This document shows positions 10,330 to 21,654 of a stretch of 64,000 nucleotides of DNA, in pieces (position 1 is the stretch's first letter; each line of letters opens with the position of its first letter). The notes under the pieces are model-generated. The model was not told the DNA's origin, did no database searches, and saw only the letters and a list, made by a program, of their open reading frames with translations. The position numbers and the translations under genes are program-made. Origin of the DNA: Arion vulgaris (lineage: Eukaryota; Mollusca; Gastropoda; Stylommatophora; Arionidae); contig CM036758.1 of NCBI GenBank assembly GCA_020796225.1, positions 66,911,274 to 66,975,273 of the forward strand, given 5' to 3'.

Positions 10330-13300
10330 AAGTCGAATGTACAGCAAGTCCTTCCAATTTAGCCACATCATCTCCAAGCCAAAGAGAGGCAGAAAGCACA
10401 GCACATGCTTCCAATGTAGCAACATCTTCTACGAGCCAAAAACACAACGAAAATAAAATGTACTCCAACGATATTGGTGAATGGCCAAGCAACTTCAATC
10501 GAGATTAGCGAAGTGCAACATATGAACAGTTATTTTTTGTCTTCAAAAAAAACAAAAACGACAACATACGATAAAGAAAACAATTCATGATTTTGTCGAA
10601 AGTCGTTTTTCACATATTTACATAAACCAACAAACAAAAATCATGTGAGATTGTTGTGTTATTCAGAAACTAAAGAACAACGTTTTGCTTGCAAAGTTAA
10701 TGATTCAGGCTGTTCGTCACGGTTTTGGAAAGAAGGATTTGACTAATGGAAAAATGCAAATAATTTGTTGAAAAGACATGAAGAAAGCACCTCCATAGCA
10801 AGCGATAATTTTAGTTAGTTTAAAGAAGAAGGAGCGTGTCGATTCTCAACTTGTAAGCCAAATTGACACCGAACAAAAATATTGGCGGAAACATTTAGAA
10901 CGAATTACTTCAGTTATCAAAATGTTAGCAGAACGAGGTCTTTCATTTCCGGGTAGTAATGAATCTATTGATTCACCTCATTATGTAAATTAATTAGGTT
11001 TGTTGGAATTTATAGCCAAATTTGACAGTTTTCTGGCTCAGCATATAAATACGTATGCAAATAAAGGAAAGGGACATACATCATACTTTATCAAAACATC
11101 ACCGAGGAATTTATCCATCTAATTGCATCAAGCTTACTGAATCTTATTATTTGCGAAATTAATAAATGCAAGTACTTTTCAGTATCACTGGACTCTACTC
11201 CGGACATTTCGCATGTGGACCAACTCACTCTAATAGTGCACTATGTCTTACCATCTGAACCAGTGGAAAGGTTTGTGAAGTTCTTGGATATGGAAGGTCA
11301 TACTGCTGAACAACTCTGCCCAAGTTTACTTGATTTTTAAAACAAAAATGGCATTGATATCAAGACTGTCGTGGTCAAGCTATGACAATGCCAGCAACAT
11401 GAGTGGGAAATACAACCGCTTACAAGCACGCATTAAGGAGATAAATAAGTACGCAGAATACATTCCTGCTTTGTACATTCACTGAATTTGGTTGCTAAGT
11501 GTGCTGCAGAATGTTGTATAGAAGCATCCATTTTTTTGAAAGCCTCTATACATTCTGCTTCTACCCATCGATTTAGTATTCTTACAAAAGCACTGGAAGA
11601 TTCAGGTTCAAAACTCCCTACTTTGAAGAGACTGTCGGACACCAGGTGGTCTGCCCGAGCTGATGCGACAAAGGCTCAAGCAAGTTTTGGATGACATCTC
11701 AAATAATAGATCAAAAGGTAAAGTGTCGTAATCAGGCGTATGGACTAGTTTTGGAGATGAATAAGTTGGAAACGGGAATAATGACCATTTTATGGAACGG
11801 AATTCTAGAACGCTTTCAAGCATCTGGCGCTTCACTACAGTCACCTGTTCCAGACCTTAACACGGGATGTGCCCTTTATGAATCGTTACACGGGTACGTT
11901 CAAGCAATGCGGCCTACATTTTCAGATATTGAGACTAAAGACAAAAACCTGACTGACTATCAAGAATATCAACAACAAACTTCACGACGACGCAAGCGAA
12001 ATACTAAGTACGTCGATTTCAGCGGATCTACTACGCTCGATGAAGTTGTAGAAAATCAATCACCCAAACAAAAATTTGAAAGTCAGGTGTTTATTGTCAT
12101 AATTAATAATGTACTCTGCCTTAGCTAAACGTATGGGAGCGTACCATAGAGTGATTGGTGTATTTGAATACTTTCAGCATTTAAAATCTCTTACAGCAGA
12201 AGAGATTTTAAATTCAACCACACAAGCAACCCACAAACTAACGAGCAATCTTTGCACACTTGCAGAACAGGTTGGTCTCCAGATTAATTCTGCCAAGACC
12301 AAAATTATGGACCTCACGAACTCGACAGACAACATCGTAATAAATGGCCAAACACTGGAGAAAGTTGAACATTTTACATATTTGGGTAGTAAAGTGTCAA
12401 ACAACGGAGACACGATGAAAGAAATAAACTCTCGTATTGTTATAGCAGCTAGTGCCTTCACTAAATTAACGAATATCTGGCAATCTCAAGACCTTAGTAT
12501 ATGCACAAAAGTTAAATTATTTAGGTCATGTGATTCCTGTACTGACCTACGGTTGTGAAAGTTGAAATCAACAAAGAAAATTGATAAGAAACTGGACAGC
12601 TTTGAGAATAAATGTCTACGAAAATTATTAAAAGTCAAATGGAGTGATTTCGTTTCTAACAACACAGTGAGAGATAGAACACACCAACAACCCGTATCAA
12701 ATATTATAAGGAAACGAAGGTGAAATATTTAGGTCATGTTCTTAGATCAGACGAAAAGAGACTAAATCGACAAGTCCTATGTGGTCACCAGTTGGGAAAA
12801 GAAAACTGGAAGACCAAAGACCACTCTTCGAAGAACCATCCAACAAGAAAGTAAACTATTGGGATGTAAAACCATACAAGATCTCCAACTGCTAGCAAAG
12901 AACCGTATCACATGGAGATCTAAAACCTCTGCCCTATGTGCCGACTTTGGCCTGAATAAACTAACTAACTAACTAACAGCAGAAGAGATCTTGAAAAGAA
13001 ATCAAAATATTGTCAGCTCTTACAAAGAGGATTTGGAAGAAATCCTAGACGACGAACTTGTGTAGTTCACTGAACTTCTTAAAACTAATGTAGCTGCAGC
13101 TATTAACAGCGAAAAGCATGATGCTCTTGAACTGCAATTTTATAAACTTATAATGGAAAATTCATTAGAGTTGTGTTTCCCAAATGTAGAAGTAGTCTTA
13201 CGAATTTACTTGTCTTTAATGATTACTAACTGCAGCGGATAAAGTTCTTTTTCAACATTAAAGCGTATAAAAGTGAGTTAAGGAACATGATGGGACAAGA

Positions 13301-13410
13301 TCGTCTAAATAACCTCACCTTAATGAACATTGAATGTAATTTACTTAGAGAAATTGGTTTGTCTAGTATTATCTCTAAATTTGCTCACATTAAATCGAGA
13401 CAAGTTTGTT
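10330..13410 (+). pseudogene. hAT transposase pseudogene (ZMYM1/TTF-type)
   Basis: Blocks in order, in shifting frames: NDIGEWP (~10460-10490); a TTF-like region with RHGFGKKDL and an NLLKRHE-like stretch (~10700-10790); SQIDTEQKYWRKHLERIT and MLAERGLSFPG (~10855-10955); a catalytic-region relic SLDSTPDISHVDQLTL (~11185-11240); YDNASNMSGKYN (~11380-11415); SLNLVAKCAAECC (~11480-11520); KRLSDTRWSARADA (~11625-11665); LAKRMGAYHRVIGVFEYFQ (~12120-12180); and, after the LINE, the dimerisation region STLKRIKSELRNMMG near 13255-13300. Many stops and frameshifts. In the known family this protein cuts and pastes the element; here it is dead. Confidence 0.85.
12207..12975 (+). mobile_element. 5'-truncated RTE-like LINE inserted in the hAT transposase
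   Basis: 769 bp flanked by the 14-bp TSD acagcagaagagat (12193-12206, 12976-12989). It encodes the RT carboxy part: AEQVGLQINSAKTKIM, HFTYLGSKVSNNGDTM, RSCVIP.LTYGCE-like, RRTIQQESKLLG and KNRITWRSKTSALCAD. It ends with a (ctaa)n microsatellite tail at 12958-12976. One frameshift lies near 12530-12560, so it is inactive. Confidence 0.92.
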
Positions 13411-13503
13411 TGTAAAGTTGTGTTTTATTATTTATTATCATACAAAACCTAGGGCCCCGCGCTAAATTTGCTACGGGCCCCGCGCTGGCCTAATCCGGCA
13501 CTG

Positions 13504-14000
13504 CCACTATCTGGCATGTCTAAACTTAACTCCTAATTCTCGAACTCGTTCCAGTGTCTAAGACTCAATTCACCCAATGTTCCCAATTTACATAACTGAA
13601 AGCGTACCTTACTGATATAAGATTATAAGGTTGTGGGTGTAACTCAAGCAGTCGACTTTCAACAAGTGAGGAAATGAATTGAACCTACTACCTCCTGCAT
13701 CTATCTATATCCTCTTTGTGACTCGTTTGACACATAAGGCTTCCACAAGATATTTCCATGGCTGCTGTTCATCGTCCATTCTACCAAATGTTTCCCATGT
13801 TAGGACAGCCTTTCAACTCTCTTTCCATGGATCGTCACAATGTTTTCTTTGGACCGTTCATACCTTCTTTTTTCTTCCGCTGTCCATCAAGGAGCTGTCA
13901 CAGCCAATGTCTATACTGGCATAGATCCATCTTCATCTATCTTCTAATGATGGTTTTCAATAATATACAGTTTCTTCGTTTAAAAATTGTGCACACTTGA
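13504..14000 (-). other. Possible decayed LINE DNA
   Basis: The minus strand of 13680-13920 has charged, frame-broken stretches (SIDGQRKKKEGMNGPKENI-like) that resemble the inter-domain part of a LINE. Too decayed to classify. Confidence 0.25.
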
Positions 14001-14009
14001 ACTTTATCA

Positions 14010-14095
14010 TTAGTCATGCCTTCTTATGTAGGCGCCGCCCACGGATCCCCACAGTCATGCCTTCTGATGGAGGCACTCACAGATCCCCACACACA
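14010..14095. repeat. Two-copy tandem repeat (~43 bp)
   Basis: tcatgccttcttatgtaggc and tcatgccttctgatggaggc begin two adjacent copies, each ending in cggatccccaca/cagatccccaca. Confidence 0.75.
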
Positions 14096-14249
14096 TCAGT
14101 CCTTAGCGTTGACTACCAATTCAGATGTTGACACTCATCCATGCTATGGATCTGGATGTCCATAATTGTCTCCCTGTGTATACCTCTGTCGGCTGCAACT
14201 TTGAGTTTTAAGTATTCGTTTTCGTTACCAAAAATCTTAGCTTATCTTT

Positions 14250-14463
14250 TACATAACGTGGTCATCAACCACAGTAACGAGTCGTTGATCTTCTACAACA
14301 CTTATACCTTCAGTAGTTTGCCATTGCTTTCTGAACGGTGAGGTCTATTTTACCTTTCGTAAAAATCACACGGAAACTTATTTGCTTCCAAACTGCCTGT
14401 CGCGGAATTTGAACCAGGTACACTTGGGTTGTGATCGAGTTCACTACCACTTAAGCTACAGAT
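14250..14463 (-). mobile_element. SINE family T2, copy 1
   Basis: Minus strand: a tRNA-like head tgtagcttaagtggtagtg with box B-like ctggttcaaattcc, then a body that matches 57373-57626: cggaaacttatttgc, tttctgaacgg and agtaacgagtcgttga on the plus strand. Confidence 0.75.
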
Positions 14464-14809
14464 GCTTTTTTTTTAATTACATTCTCAAAAAAAAATGAGA
14501 ATGATCTTTTTCTTATATTGATAATGTGTTTTCTTTGAACCTTGACCTTATTCACTGCATCAACATTAGTTATGTTAGCAATCCACAGAATTCTTATTAT
14601 TCTCCTGTAAAACCCACATCTATAAGAGAGGTCCATCTAAGAACCCATGACATTCAGAACGCAAGGCATACTGCCTGTTCACTGCGCCACACAGACAAAT
14701 CACCTTGCCCCACACCGGAGAATAAGTCAGTATAGTTAAGAATTATGAATGAAGATTTGACAGGAAAATTGAGATTAACATTATCTCATGGTGCTCAGAC
14801 ACAGGACCG

Positions 14810-14930
14810 TGCGGTATAATTTCTCAGTATGATGCAAGTCTTCGAGATGCCGCCCCTTAAATGTTTCAAATTGTATTGTGATTTCGCTGATTATGCCGCC
14901 ACCTTAAGGTGCCACCTGATGCGGTATCCT
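14810..14930. repeat. Dispersed repeat shared with 55975-56130
   Basis: tgcaagtcttcgagatgccgcc and the gccgccaccttaagg/tgatgcgg region recur in reverse complement around 55975-56125. Element type unknown. Confidence 0.55.
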
Positions 14931-14974
14931 CTCTGTACCATAGCACGGCACGGCTCTGTTCAGACAACAACATT

Positions 14975-15395
14975 GTTGTGTTTAAATTGAATCACTACAA
15001 GCGTGGAAAATTTGCAGAATTACACTCTTATTCTTCCGGGGCATATGTGTGTCGATGGCATGGAGAAAGCAGACTGGCTGACTGGCTGGCTCTATCACCA
15101 AATCAGGGGGTCAGCCAATGGATAGAGCTGACAGTCTAAACGCCCTCATAGAATGTGGCCGCACAGAGGAATTTCATTTAAGCCAATCCAGGTCAACTGG
15201 TAGAGATTGCAGGAGATTAGATTGAAGATTGAAGAAGTAGCCAGAAAAGAATATCACAACAGGTATACGAGTTGTCTTATCAATCAACAGGGAACTGGTA
15301 CGGTTGGTAGCTGTACTCTGTTGGAGATATTGCGAAGGAGATCGGAGCATCTATGGATATTCCCGTAGTGCAATGCAGATGTGAAGTTTAATTGA
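14975..15395 (+). pseudogene. I-like LINE fragment (RNase H end and C-terminus)
   Basis: Frame-broken but readable: LPGHMCVDGMEKADWL (the RNase H PGH..V.GNE.AD block), then CLINQQGTGTVGSCTLLEILRR and SEHLWIFP. This matches the carboxy end of 1761-3626 and 58010-58730. Confidence 0.75.
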
Positions 15396-15479
15396 ATAAA
15401 TCAATTTGTAGGTATTGCTAATATTTTATTTCGATTAAGTTTATAATGTGATATTGCGTACGATTCAAATAGGTCTATT

Positions 15480-15815
15480 GTCTATTCCCAGGTGGAAGAT
15501 GTAGTTGGCTGTCCACTCTTGCCGTTAAGTAGGGATGGAGCTTTAATTTGCGTTCTAGGGCAGATGAGTCGCCCTTGTTGTGTTGGATTGACTTCATTGC
15601 ACTGGGTTTCCCCATATAGCTCCGTCCATCTCCGCTGAAATGTGATGCCACCTGCCAAGAGTATTGCATGAAGCACGATCTCAGTAGCTCCAACAATAAT
15701 CCTAAGGGTGTCTAGGAAAAACTGCAGTCGCGAACAGAACGGCGCGATCCGGATTCGGACCCACTATTTAATTATTTTTTAGTAACGTACTCTGGCCGAG
15801 TGAACTACCCGTAGA
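15480..15815 (-). mobile_element. SINE family C copy
   Basis: Minus strand: tRNA-like head (a box A-like start near 15800; box B-like gggtccgaatccgg), then tagacacccttaggatt, ggagctactgagatcgtgc, ggcaggtggcatcac and cagtgcaatgaagtcaa. Confidence 0.8.
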
Positions 15816-15889
15816 AACAACCATACCATTGTATAAATCGCATCTAGGTTAATTTAAATTTCACGTTATACTTTTTAAAAAGGAGACTA

Positions 15890-16030
15890 AAGGCGACGGT
15901 TTGACTTCATTGTGTTGGTATCCCACATGGCTCCATCCTGTCACAGAGATTGCATTGCATTTGTCCAGAGTGTTACGCAAAGCACGAACTCATTAGTTCC
16001 GTCACCCATTTTAGGTATCTCATGAAAAAG
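15890..16030 (-). mobile_element. SINE family C, 5'-truncated
   Basis: Body only: tgacttcattgtgttggtatccc, gctccatcctgtcacag and caaagcacgaactcattag are diverged matches to 15590-15700. Confidence 0.65.
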
Positions 16031-16054
16031 TCTTCGGTGCCAGCAATCATCGCA

Positions 16055-16165
16055 GAAATCGGATATAGGCGCATAACTTGCACAACGTAGAATCGCTCTT
16101 AGGCTCAGATCACATACAGATCACAAAGAGTGATTAGCAAGTGGTTGATATGAAACGTTCGAAGA
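16055..16165 (+). mobile_element. SINE family A, 3' half
   Basis: gcagaaatcggata, ggcgcataacttgcacaacg, ttaggctcagatcacatac, cacaaagagtgattagcaag, then acgttcgaagaat: the diagnostic 3' half of the family. The core is missing. Confidence 0.8.
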
Positions 16166-16229
16166 ATAATAAAAAGGTAGTCTGACTAAGTGCAAGCAAG
16201 TTGATAAAATGACAGTATAAAACTGAATA

Positions 16230-16660
16230 TCTTTCATGTATTGCTTCTTCTTCTTCTTCTGTGGTCGTCAAACTGCTACCGGATTGTTGCCCAGTGTTAT
16301 GCTTTTATATTTATGTCTTGCGCTGTTCTGGTGGCTTGGATGATTGTTATTTTTGCTCTTTGGTACTATTCTGCTATGCTATCTAACCATCTTTTTCGTG
16401 GTCTGCCTCTCGCTTTCTTTCCTGATGTTCTGTTGTAGAAGACACTGTATACTGTGGAGATTAGATGTATTCTTATTACGGGGCCAAACCTCTTCATTCT
16501 TCGTTTCTCATTGTAATTCAAGCAAAGTTCTGTGTCAACTTTCTTTTTTATGCTGATGTTGGTAACTCTGTCTTTTCTGGTGTTGTTGGTAACTCTGTCT
16601 TTTCTGGTGTTGTTGGTAACTTTACCAATCACAATGTGTATGTGCCCTGTTAACATGTGC
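16230..16660 (-). pseudogene. RTE-like LINE 3' end
   Basis: The minus strand encodes CLNYNEKRRMKRFGPVIRI and SGKKARGRPRKRWLDSIAE, then ends in (GAA)n. It is the sister of 61785-62150 (+). Its upstream end holds two extra 26-bp copies of ttggtaactctgtcttttct, a local tandem duplication. Confidence 0.8.
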
Positions 16661-16914
16661 TCAATCCAGAATATGTGAATACTATGGCAAATAAAATTTG
16701 ATAAGAAGCGTTTGTATAAAAAATTAAAAACAACATGTGCCGAATGTCAGTAATGCTGGAAACGTAGAAAGTGACGTCTCTCTTGTATTTGTCATCTACT
16801 TTTTCTTTGTCGTCTTCATAATCATTTTATTCTTCATACACGCACACTTGTTAGATAACGAAAATAAAACATGAGTTACTGTAAAACTGTCAATGTCTCC
16901 ATAACGCTTATTCC

Positions 16915-18654
16915 AGTGGCGGCTCGTGGTCATTTTTGGTGGTGGGGCCAGACAAAAATGTCGGAAAAATCATGGTTTTTAGACTAGGTTTTTATTTTAG
17001 TATTTACTATTATGTGTCTATTCTGCGAAGTTATTCCCCCTTTACTATAATGATTTGACGCCGCATGAGCAAATAACAAACGGGACAACGTTGCGCCAGG
17101 GTAAGTGAGCTGGAACTGATCAAGTCCCTATTCCACCTCCTCGTGGTGAACCTGGAAATAGACAAAAGATCATGTCTGGCTAAGTGGGTAAGGATCGAGA
17201 GAGAGAGTTACTCTGGTATAAGTAATAAAGCAAACGCAGATACGCCTCTTTGGGTCCTAAATACTAGTGAATGCACGCATCTTCTGCCGATGTTTAATGA
17301 AAAAGTTGCATAAATGCAAAGCAAATGTAAGAAGTAACAATGTACGAGTCGCGTGTAAGCGTATACTCTCATCCTGAATCAATGAACAACCATAATTGCC
17401 AGCTCTCATTGCAAGAAAGCGGACACTCTCCCACGGACTATAGACAAAATGGTGAAAACTCATAATTCTTTGGGTTCAACAACAACTAAAATATATACCA
17501 TATAACTAAGATACAAAAGAGACCCTACAAACTACTGTTGACCACAGTCCTTCACCATGAAATAGCAAATAATAAAAACAAAAACACTTTTGCTATTCTT
17601 CACTGACAGTTAACCACGATTTTGTACTAAACCATTTATTAATGAAAGTCCTCTTTTTCTTGTCATCTTGTCGCACATATACAAAGCTATTTGGCTGATG
17701 TGCACCTAGCCGTTTAATTTCAAGCTTTTCTTCTATCTTTAACGAAGGAAACGGATTTTGTAATAAATAATCCACTTGATTCATTTTGAATTTCGAGTAA
17801 GCCACAACTTCAAAGTAGGTCACAGCTTGTAAATCGCAAACGAGTGTGCGTTGTAGAAGACATATGTATATTGAATACGAAACGGACGATTACCGTTAAC
17901 GATTATAATAATAGTTAGTTACATATTTCTATTAATACATACCCTTTTCTACTATTTTATATATAATTTGTGATTCAATCGATAATTATATACAAAGTAC
18001 TATTTAATCAAGAGTCGTCGTTTAACTGTTAATTGATTGATCGCGTAGGAACTGAGCTTCCGGTGAATAAATTGCCATAAATTTTTTGGCAATTATTATT
18101 AAAGGTAGTGGTCAAAGGTCAGAGGTCGCAATGTTACATCGTCAGTATGGAATTTTAAAACGACCCGATGAAACATAGTGCGTTGCTATATACGTCAAGC
18201 GTTAGAGAGAAGATGAATTTGCGACCGTATTTAATAGTTTTTTAATAATAATGTTTATATATTATTATGATTGTTATATTATTATGATATAACATTTATA
18301 TTTTAGTGTTAAATATTCAACTTTCAAAGCTAATCAGTGTCAGGTTAACAATAATAATTACGAACAATTTTTTTTTTAAATAATAAGTACACGTTAATTA
18401 TTTTTGGTTTGGTAGGCCTGTTCTTACTGTCCCTAATGACCATGGGTGTATACTAATTGGAGGAAAAATATGTTGAATTTTAGATTTCAGAATGTGCGTG
18501 ATATTTTAGCGCTATATATCAACTTTCAAAGCTAATCAGTATCCTGTTGAAAGTAATAATTATAAACAAATAATGTCTGAAATAATAAGTACACGTTACT
18601 CAATATTTTTGGTGGGGCTTGGCCCCACTGGCCCTTAATGACGAGCCGCCCCTG
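16915..18654. mobile_element. hAT-type element (CAGTGGCGG family), 1.74 kb, non-autonomous
   Basis: Starts CAGTGGCGGCTCGTGGTCAT and ends, on the opposite strand, CAGGGGCGGCTCGTCATTAA. The 8-bp TSD gcttattc is exact (16907-16914 and 18655-18662). The ends continue into GTGGGGCCAG / GGGGCCAAGCC as in the two short MITEs. No transposase motif is recognised inside. A ~110-bp segment near the right end (18300-18400) is repeated at 18490-18600. The stretch 17080-17450 is a separate repeat shared with 20810-21165. Confidence 0.9.
17080..17450. repeat. Dispersed repeat shared with 20810-21165
   Basis: Shared blocks include atgtctggctaa, gggtaaggatcgag/gggtagggatcgag, atgcacgcatct, aagttgca.aaatgcaa and aattgccag. 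Same orientation; element type unknown. Confidence 0.65.
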
Positions 18655-18689
18655 GCTTATTCTCAAATGATTATTGGTAACGACTATAT

Positions 18690-18860
18690 AATCTTGTACT
18701 GAAGTTGATTGATTAATTGATAGGACCATCATCATTGCACTTCGGTGAGTAACCATTTTGCTCCGATCCCTTTCTTCACAGGAAGATCTCAGTGGCAGTG
18801 CACGAACTCCATAGCACCGGCGAGGGTCCGCGATGTAATTTTGAAGATGGTGAAAACATT
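18690..18860 (-). pseudogene. I-like LINE 3' terminal fragment
   Basis: gaccatcatcattgcacttcg, gctccgatccctttctt and cagtggcagtgcacga resemble the 3' end at 1771-1850 and, in reverse, 33580-33735. Short and decayed. Confidence 0.4.
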
Positions 18861-18869
18861 TTTGTAGGA

Positions 18870-19150
18870 ATGTTTCTTTAATTTTTCAAATGAATTTTGC
18901 ACGGGCAGCGGCTTTCCATCCTGCTCTTCTCGATTTTGAGCTGCCAAGGGTTCGTTTAGGTGCTAAAATTGAACAAGGAACCTACGTTTTATCGTCCGTT
19001 TCCGATAGGACTAGGAACTCGGTCTCACCAGTTCTTCTTGAGGAATTATTGCACTATTCTGAGAAACCATAAAGAAAACAGCATGAGATCTGGAAAAGTA
19101 GCGAAAAACTGTCGAGGCCCTAAGCTTCACACGAGAAGTAGAGATAAATA
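18870..19150. other. No recognisable feature
   Basis: A 60-codon frame (18890-19072) has no motif I know. Confidence 0.3.
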
Positions 19151-19154
19151 AATC

Positions 19155-19260
19155 AAGTAAAAATTGAGTGGAAAAACCATATTTGAACACCCACCGTCTG
19201 AATGGGGAGAAATATACTCTAACCACTCAATCACCCTCTCCTCTTCTGTCTATACTTGGC
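19155..19260 (-). repeat. tRNA-like sequence (possible SINE head)
   Basis: On the minus strand, gattgagtggttagagtata (box A-like) and gtgttcaaatatgg (box B-like) are spaced as in a tRNA. No complete cloverleaf can be drawn. Confidence 0.4.
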
Positions 19261-19494
19261 ATACCTATTTATAATTCATAAATAAAACTAAGCTTTGGTA
19301 TATACCTGAAGATGACTGCCTAATTTGGATAAAAGTGCATCAAGCACTGACATGAAGACTAACTCTGCACGAAAACGTCACTAAGATGGACACCAGAGTG
19401 TCAAAGAAAACGTTGAAGACCCAAAACGATAAAGAAAAGAACAGTAGAATAAGAACTGAAAGAAATTAATCATCGTTGGAACACAATACAGATG

Positions 19495-19735
19495 ACAATG
19501 AAGAATAGAGAAGAATGGTGGTGTACATTTATTGCTGCTATAAGGGCCAGGGACTTCAACTGATAGAGAGAGAATGAGAGAGATTGCATAAGCGCTTGAC
19601 CAGATATCGCTAGAATTTGAGAATAATTGTGTGCATTTGGTGCTGCTATAAGCGTCAGGGACGTCACAGGCGAGAGAGAGAGGCAGAGAGAGAGAGAGAG
19701 AGAGTGCTTTAAAAGCATGTCTAGAGATTGCCAAA
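19495..19735. repeat. Two ~115-bp tandem copies with GA microsatellites
   Basis: Each copy has gaataNN..tggtg/tgtgcatt, gctgctataagNgNcaggga and an (AG)n run; the second (AG)n at 19668-19705 is longer. Confidence 0.75.
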
Positions 19736-19849
19736 TACAAAAAAATTGAATGCATAAATTCAACGGTCTTCATCGCTATCGTTAACTCGTTTTTACTGCT
19801 ATTTCTCACGATGTTTATGTGACACTGGTTTAAGCTTCCAAATTACAGT

Positions 19850-20220
19850 ATCCTGTAAGTTATTTTTTCCCAGTAACCTTTAGAAGAGACAGTCCAGCCT
19901 TAATATTAAACAACCACAAGCGACATTTCTATTGCCAGATAACACGGGAAACAACTATTAAGCTCAGTTAAACTTGTTAACCAATTTTATCTCACATTGT
20001 GCATCAGAAATGAAAATAGCTCATTGTGTCTCATTAAAGGTCGTTGAACATGACATGGGAAATATGATTATTTAAATTTATTGAGGTTGTGGTAAATATA
20101 AAAGTCAGGGTAACACGCAGGAAAAAAATTAGGTTAAACAAAAAATTGCAGTATGACATTGGAAGCGCCACGCGAAACAATAAATTAAACGTTTGTTTGC
20201 ATCAATATCCTAACATCAGG
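19850..20220. other. No recognisable feature
   Basis: AT-rich unique-looking DNA. Confidence 0.4.
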
Positions 20221-20224
20221 TGAA

Positions 20225-20620
20225 AAACATCATCATCATTAAATAACTTGTCCTGAGCAGAACTTTGCCACCCCAACAGTTCTCCGGAATTTCTCTCTCT
20301 CATAGGCCAGATGTACTGCCTCTGCAGCCGTCATGTTCAAACCATCAGTTACATCCTGAATCCTTCTTCTACGTGGTTTTCCTCTTCTTCGCTTTGCCGG
20401 TATGCCTCCTTCCATGATGGTCTTCTCAGCCCTTCATGTCTTTTTATGTGTCCAAAATATCTCAATTTTCTCTTTCTTATTTGTAGCATCAGCCAGTTTT
20501 CTTTGATGTTGAGTTCTTTCTGATACATCTATTTCTTCTCTTCTCTGTCCAAGATATACGAAGGACTCTTCTGTAACACTTATATTCAAGCACATATATG
20601 TTTTTCCACTAAACACATAA
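20225..20620 (-). pseudogene. RTE-like LINE 3' end
   Basis: Minus strand: YRRVLRISWTEKR-like, then ELNIKENWLMLQIRK, LRYFGHIK, RRRGRPRRRW-like, ending in a catcatcatc tail at 20228-20240. Nearly the same sequence as 63610-64000. Confidence 0.8.
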
Positions 20621-20724
20621 AAGACTAAAAACTTAAGTCAAAGAATAAATAATCGACAATTTTGATATTTTTTAAACGTTGGAAAATCTGACTAAAAATG
20701 CGATTGTCATCTAATCTACTTTCT

Positions 20725-20734
20725 CTCTCTGACA

Positions 20735-20790
<56 letters not shown>
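20725..20790. repeat. (CT)n-(TA)n microsatellite
   Basis: ctctctct run followed by about 19 TA repeats. Confidence 0.95.
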
Positions 20791-20791
<1 letters not shown>

Positions 20792-20809
20792 TCTCTGGCT
20801 CTTGCATTT

Positions 20810-21165
20810 ATAGGCTCTAGTTTGGGCATAAGTCCTAAAAAAACTCACCAGGTGGTGACCCTCGAAACAGACAGAGGATTATGTCTGGCTAACCGGGTAG
20901 GGATCGAGGGAGAGCTACAGGTAGTGGTAGTAGTGCAAGCACAGACGCGTAATACAGTTTTAAAAAAACTGAATAAAATGCACGCATCTCCTGGCCGAGG
21001 TCCGATGAAAAGTTGCACAAATGCAAGGAAAACGTAACAAACAGCAGCGCATGAGTCGTCTGGAAACTAAACCAACTCCTCCGGACAAATGACTGCAATG
21101 TAATTGCCAGTTGTGGGGCAAGAATCCATGAGAACGATGTGTAACGTATCGTGTCGACAAAAGGA
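20810..21165. repeat. Dispersed repeat shared with 17080-17450
   Basis: Clearer copy of the repeat inside the hAT element at 16915-18654, with caggtggtgaccctcgaaac upstream. Function unknown. Confidence 0.65.
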
Positions 21166-21189
21166 AAGATTGCAGTAAACTCCTTATCA

Positions 21190-21654
21190 GAGGTCGAGCG
21201 CAGATATATTTATTGGGTAAGGTTGGCCGAGCGCAAACCCTAACGTTGCGTTATTGTGCCTAACGAAAGTGCTTCCCCTGGAAGGACCGGGCACGGTAAT
21301 GTTGTACTAACTAACATCCCCGGAAGAACTGGGGTGGGTGATATTGGCGAGCGCAAAATTTCAGTTGCATTGCTAGCGCTGAATGAAAAGACCGTCTAGA
21401 ATATCTGTGGGTAGCCCCTGTCCAGTGTTTCCTGGGGACAGAGAAAATGCAGAGTAGACATTGCGAATTGCCAAGTGCGACACGCGCCTCAAATGGCCGA
21501 GAACACTCCTTTTCAGGAATAAGCTCACCGTGGATAAAAAAGTAAGGCTGATAATGTAAAGGCTTGACTGTTACAAACTCAATCAAGCATTGACGAATGG
21601 CGATATTTCTCGCACACCTTTTCTTATACTTTTCGGATAATTTTCTCATATCCT
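21190..21654 (-). other. Unassigned region with a 112-codon minus-strand frame
   Basis: The frame at 21311-21649 (SEKYKKRCARNIAIRQCLIE...) is the only longer frame here with ordinary amino-acid composition. I do not recognise a family. The DNA has ggtNggcgagcgcaaa twice (21225 and 21335). It could be a piece of an unrecognised transposon. Confidence 0.3.

Larger units (their letters stand above)
10068..13503 (+). mobile_element. Decayed hAT transposon with ZMYM1-like transposase
   Basis: The right end reads, on the opposite strand, CAGTGCCGGATTAGGCCAGC. The left end starts CAGCGCGGGGTTTGCCC and appears shortened. Flanking octamers cccctatc (10060-10067) and ccactatc (13504-13511) agree at 7 of 8. 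Inside is a plus-strand transposase relic (10330-13400) interrupted by a 769-bp LINE at 12207-12975. The left boundary is the less certain one. Confidence 0.75.

Noticed and set aside
18300..18600. LTR-like duplication
   Set aside because: The ~110-bp repeated segment lies inside one end of a hAT element with its own TSD; no primer-binding site or retroviral-type coding.
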